In this document: piece after piece, positions 7,156 to 7,299 of the stretch
How positions within the stretch are numbered: position 1 is the stretch's first letter
How the letters are laid out: each line of letters begins with the position of its first letter
Source of the DNA: Clostridiaceae bacterium
GTDB taxonomy: Bacteria > Bacillota > Clostridia > Saccharofermentanales > UBA5734
Direction: 5' to 3'
DNA: 7,299 nucleotides
Assembly (NCBI GenBank): GCA_012727965.1
Contig: JAAYFZ010000397.1
Location: forward strand, 1 to 7,299
The notes under the pieces: model-generated
What the model saw: only the letters and a program-made list of their open reading frames with translations
What the model was told of the DNA's origin: nothing
The model's database searches: none
Made by a program: the position numbers and the translations under genes

Positions 7156-7184
7156 TTGTTATTTGTGGCAGTAAGCCATATCAT
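7156..7184 (+). promoter_or_regulatory. Candidate promoter of the alcohol dehydrogenase gene
   Basis: TTGTTA (7156-7161, 4 of 6 to the -35 consensus) and TATCAT (7179-7184, 5 of 6 to the -10 consensus) have ideal 17-base spacing. The AT-rich run just downstream (TATATATA near 7185-7192) offers alternative -10 elements, so the exact start is uncertain. The leader would be about 30 bases. Confidence 0.45.
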
Positions 7185-7207
7185 TATATATAGACTATTA
7201 TTTATAT

Positions 7208-7214
7208 AAGGAGG
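7208..7214 (+). promoter_or_regulatory. Ribosome binding site of the alcohol dehydrogenase gene
   Basis: AAGGAGG, a near-perfect Shine-Dalgarno sequence, lies 7 bases before ATG 7222. It shows that the short open frame running off the window is a real, well-translated gene start. Confidence 0.8.
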
Positions 7215-7221
7215 CCTCAAC

Positions 7222-7299
7222 ATGTTGAATTTTGAATATTGGAGTCCGACCTGCTTCGTGTTCGGCAAGGATACCGAGCGTGAAACCGGTAAATATGTC
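7222..7299 (+). CDS. Iron-containing alcohol dehydrogenase, 5' part only
   Basis: Only the first 26 codons are present; the gene runs off the right edge. The residues LNFEYWSPTCFVFGKDTE match the N-terminal pattern of group III iron-dependent alcohol dehydrogenases, especially the NADH-dependent butanol dehydrogenase (BdhA/YqhD-like) branch. Those usually begin with an aromatic-rich F-x-Y-Y-N-P-T, then FGKGT. Such enzymes reduce aldehydes to alcohols with NAD(P)H during fermentation. The metal ligands and cofactor-binding motifs lie beyond the window, so subtype and substrate cannot be told. The gene is divergent from ldh across 193 bases and has its own promoter and strong ribosome site. Confidence 0.75.
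   Translation, partial: MLNFEYWSPTCFVFGKDTERETGKYV

Noticed and set aside
7086..7268. 60-codon minus-strand open frame across the ldh/adh gap
   Set aside because: It overlaps the start of the alcohol dehydrogenase gene antisense, covers the promoter region, and has no ribosome site or family resemblance.
1..7299. CRISPR arrays, insertion sequences, tRNA genes or defence genes
   Set aside because: No repeated spacer-like units, terminal inverted repeats with a transposase, cloverleaf sequences or such proteins were seen; nearly all bases are explained by housekeeping genes.

Overview
The window is an ordinary stretch of bacterial chromosome. It most likely comes from a fermentative, low-to-mid GC member of the Clostridia/Firmicutes. 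This rests on protein wording (for example the MnmG motif NIGGTAKG), strong AGGAGG-type ribosome binding sites, sigma-A-like promoters, and an L-lactate dehydrogenase gene facing an iron-type alcohol dehydrogenase gene. I cannot name a genus from sequence alone. All genes are intact except the two cut by the window edges. I saw no transposon, integrase, phage gene, CRISPR array, tRNA or rRNA.

Layout. Positions 1-3275 hold a plus-strand run mnmE (3' end only), mnmG, rsmG. This is the classic tRNA/rRNA modification block usually found near the replication origin. MnmE and MnmG together make the (carboxymethyl)aminomethyl modification at U34 of certain tRNAs, and RsmG methylates 16S rRNA. mnmG and rsmG overlap by one base if rsmG starts at its ATG. 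Positions 3276-3348 are a short gap with a very good extended -10 promoter and an AGGAGG site. They drive gyrA (3349-5961), the DNA gyrase A subunit. A hairpin at about 5998-6029 sits between gyrA and the convergent gene ldh (6066-7028, minus strand) and probably stops transcription from both sides. The 193-base gap 7029-7221 between ldh and the divergent alcohol dehydrogenase gene (7222 to the end) carries candidate promoters for both, plus an inverted repeat that could be an operator.

How the genes relate. The left two thirds are translation-fidelity and DNA-topology housekeeping genes. The right end begins a fermentation region, where lactate dehydrogenase and alcohol dehydrogenase both reoxidise NAD(P)H and may share redox control.

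I found no convincing new biological system. The points worth a second look are: an Arg at the substrate-specificity position of the lactate dehydrogenase (the residue that marks malate dehydrogenases); an Ala at the quinolone-contact Ser position of GyrA; a changed guanine-recognition motif in MnmE; rsmG lying directly next to gyrA; and the inverted repeat in the ldh/adh control region.
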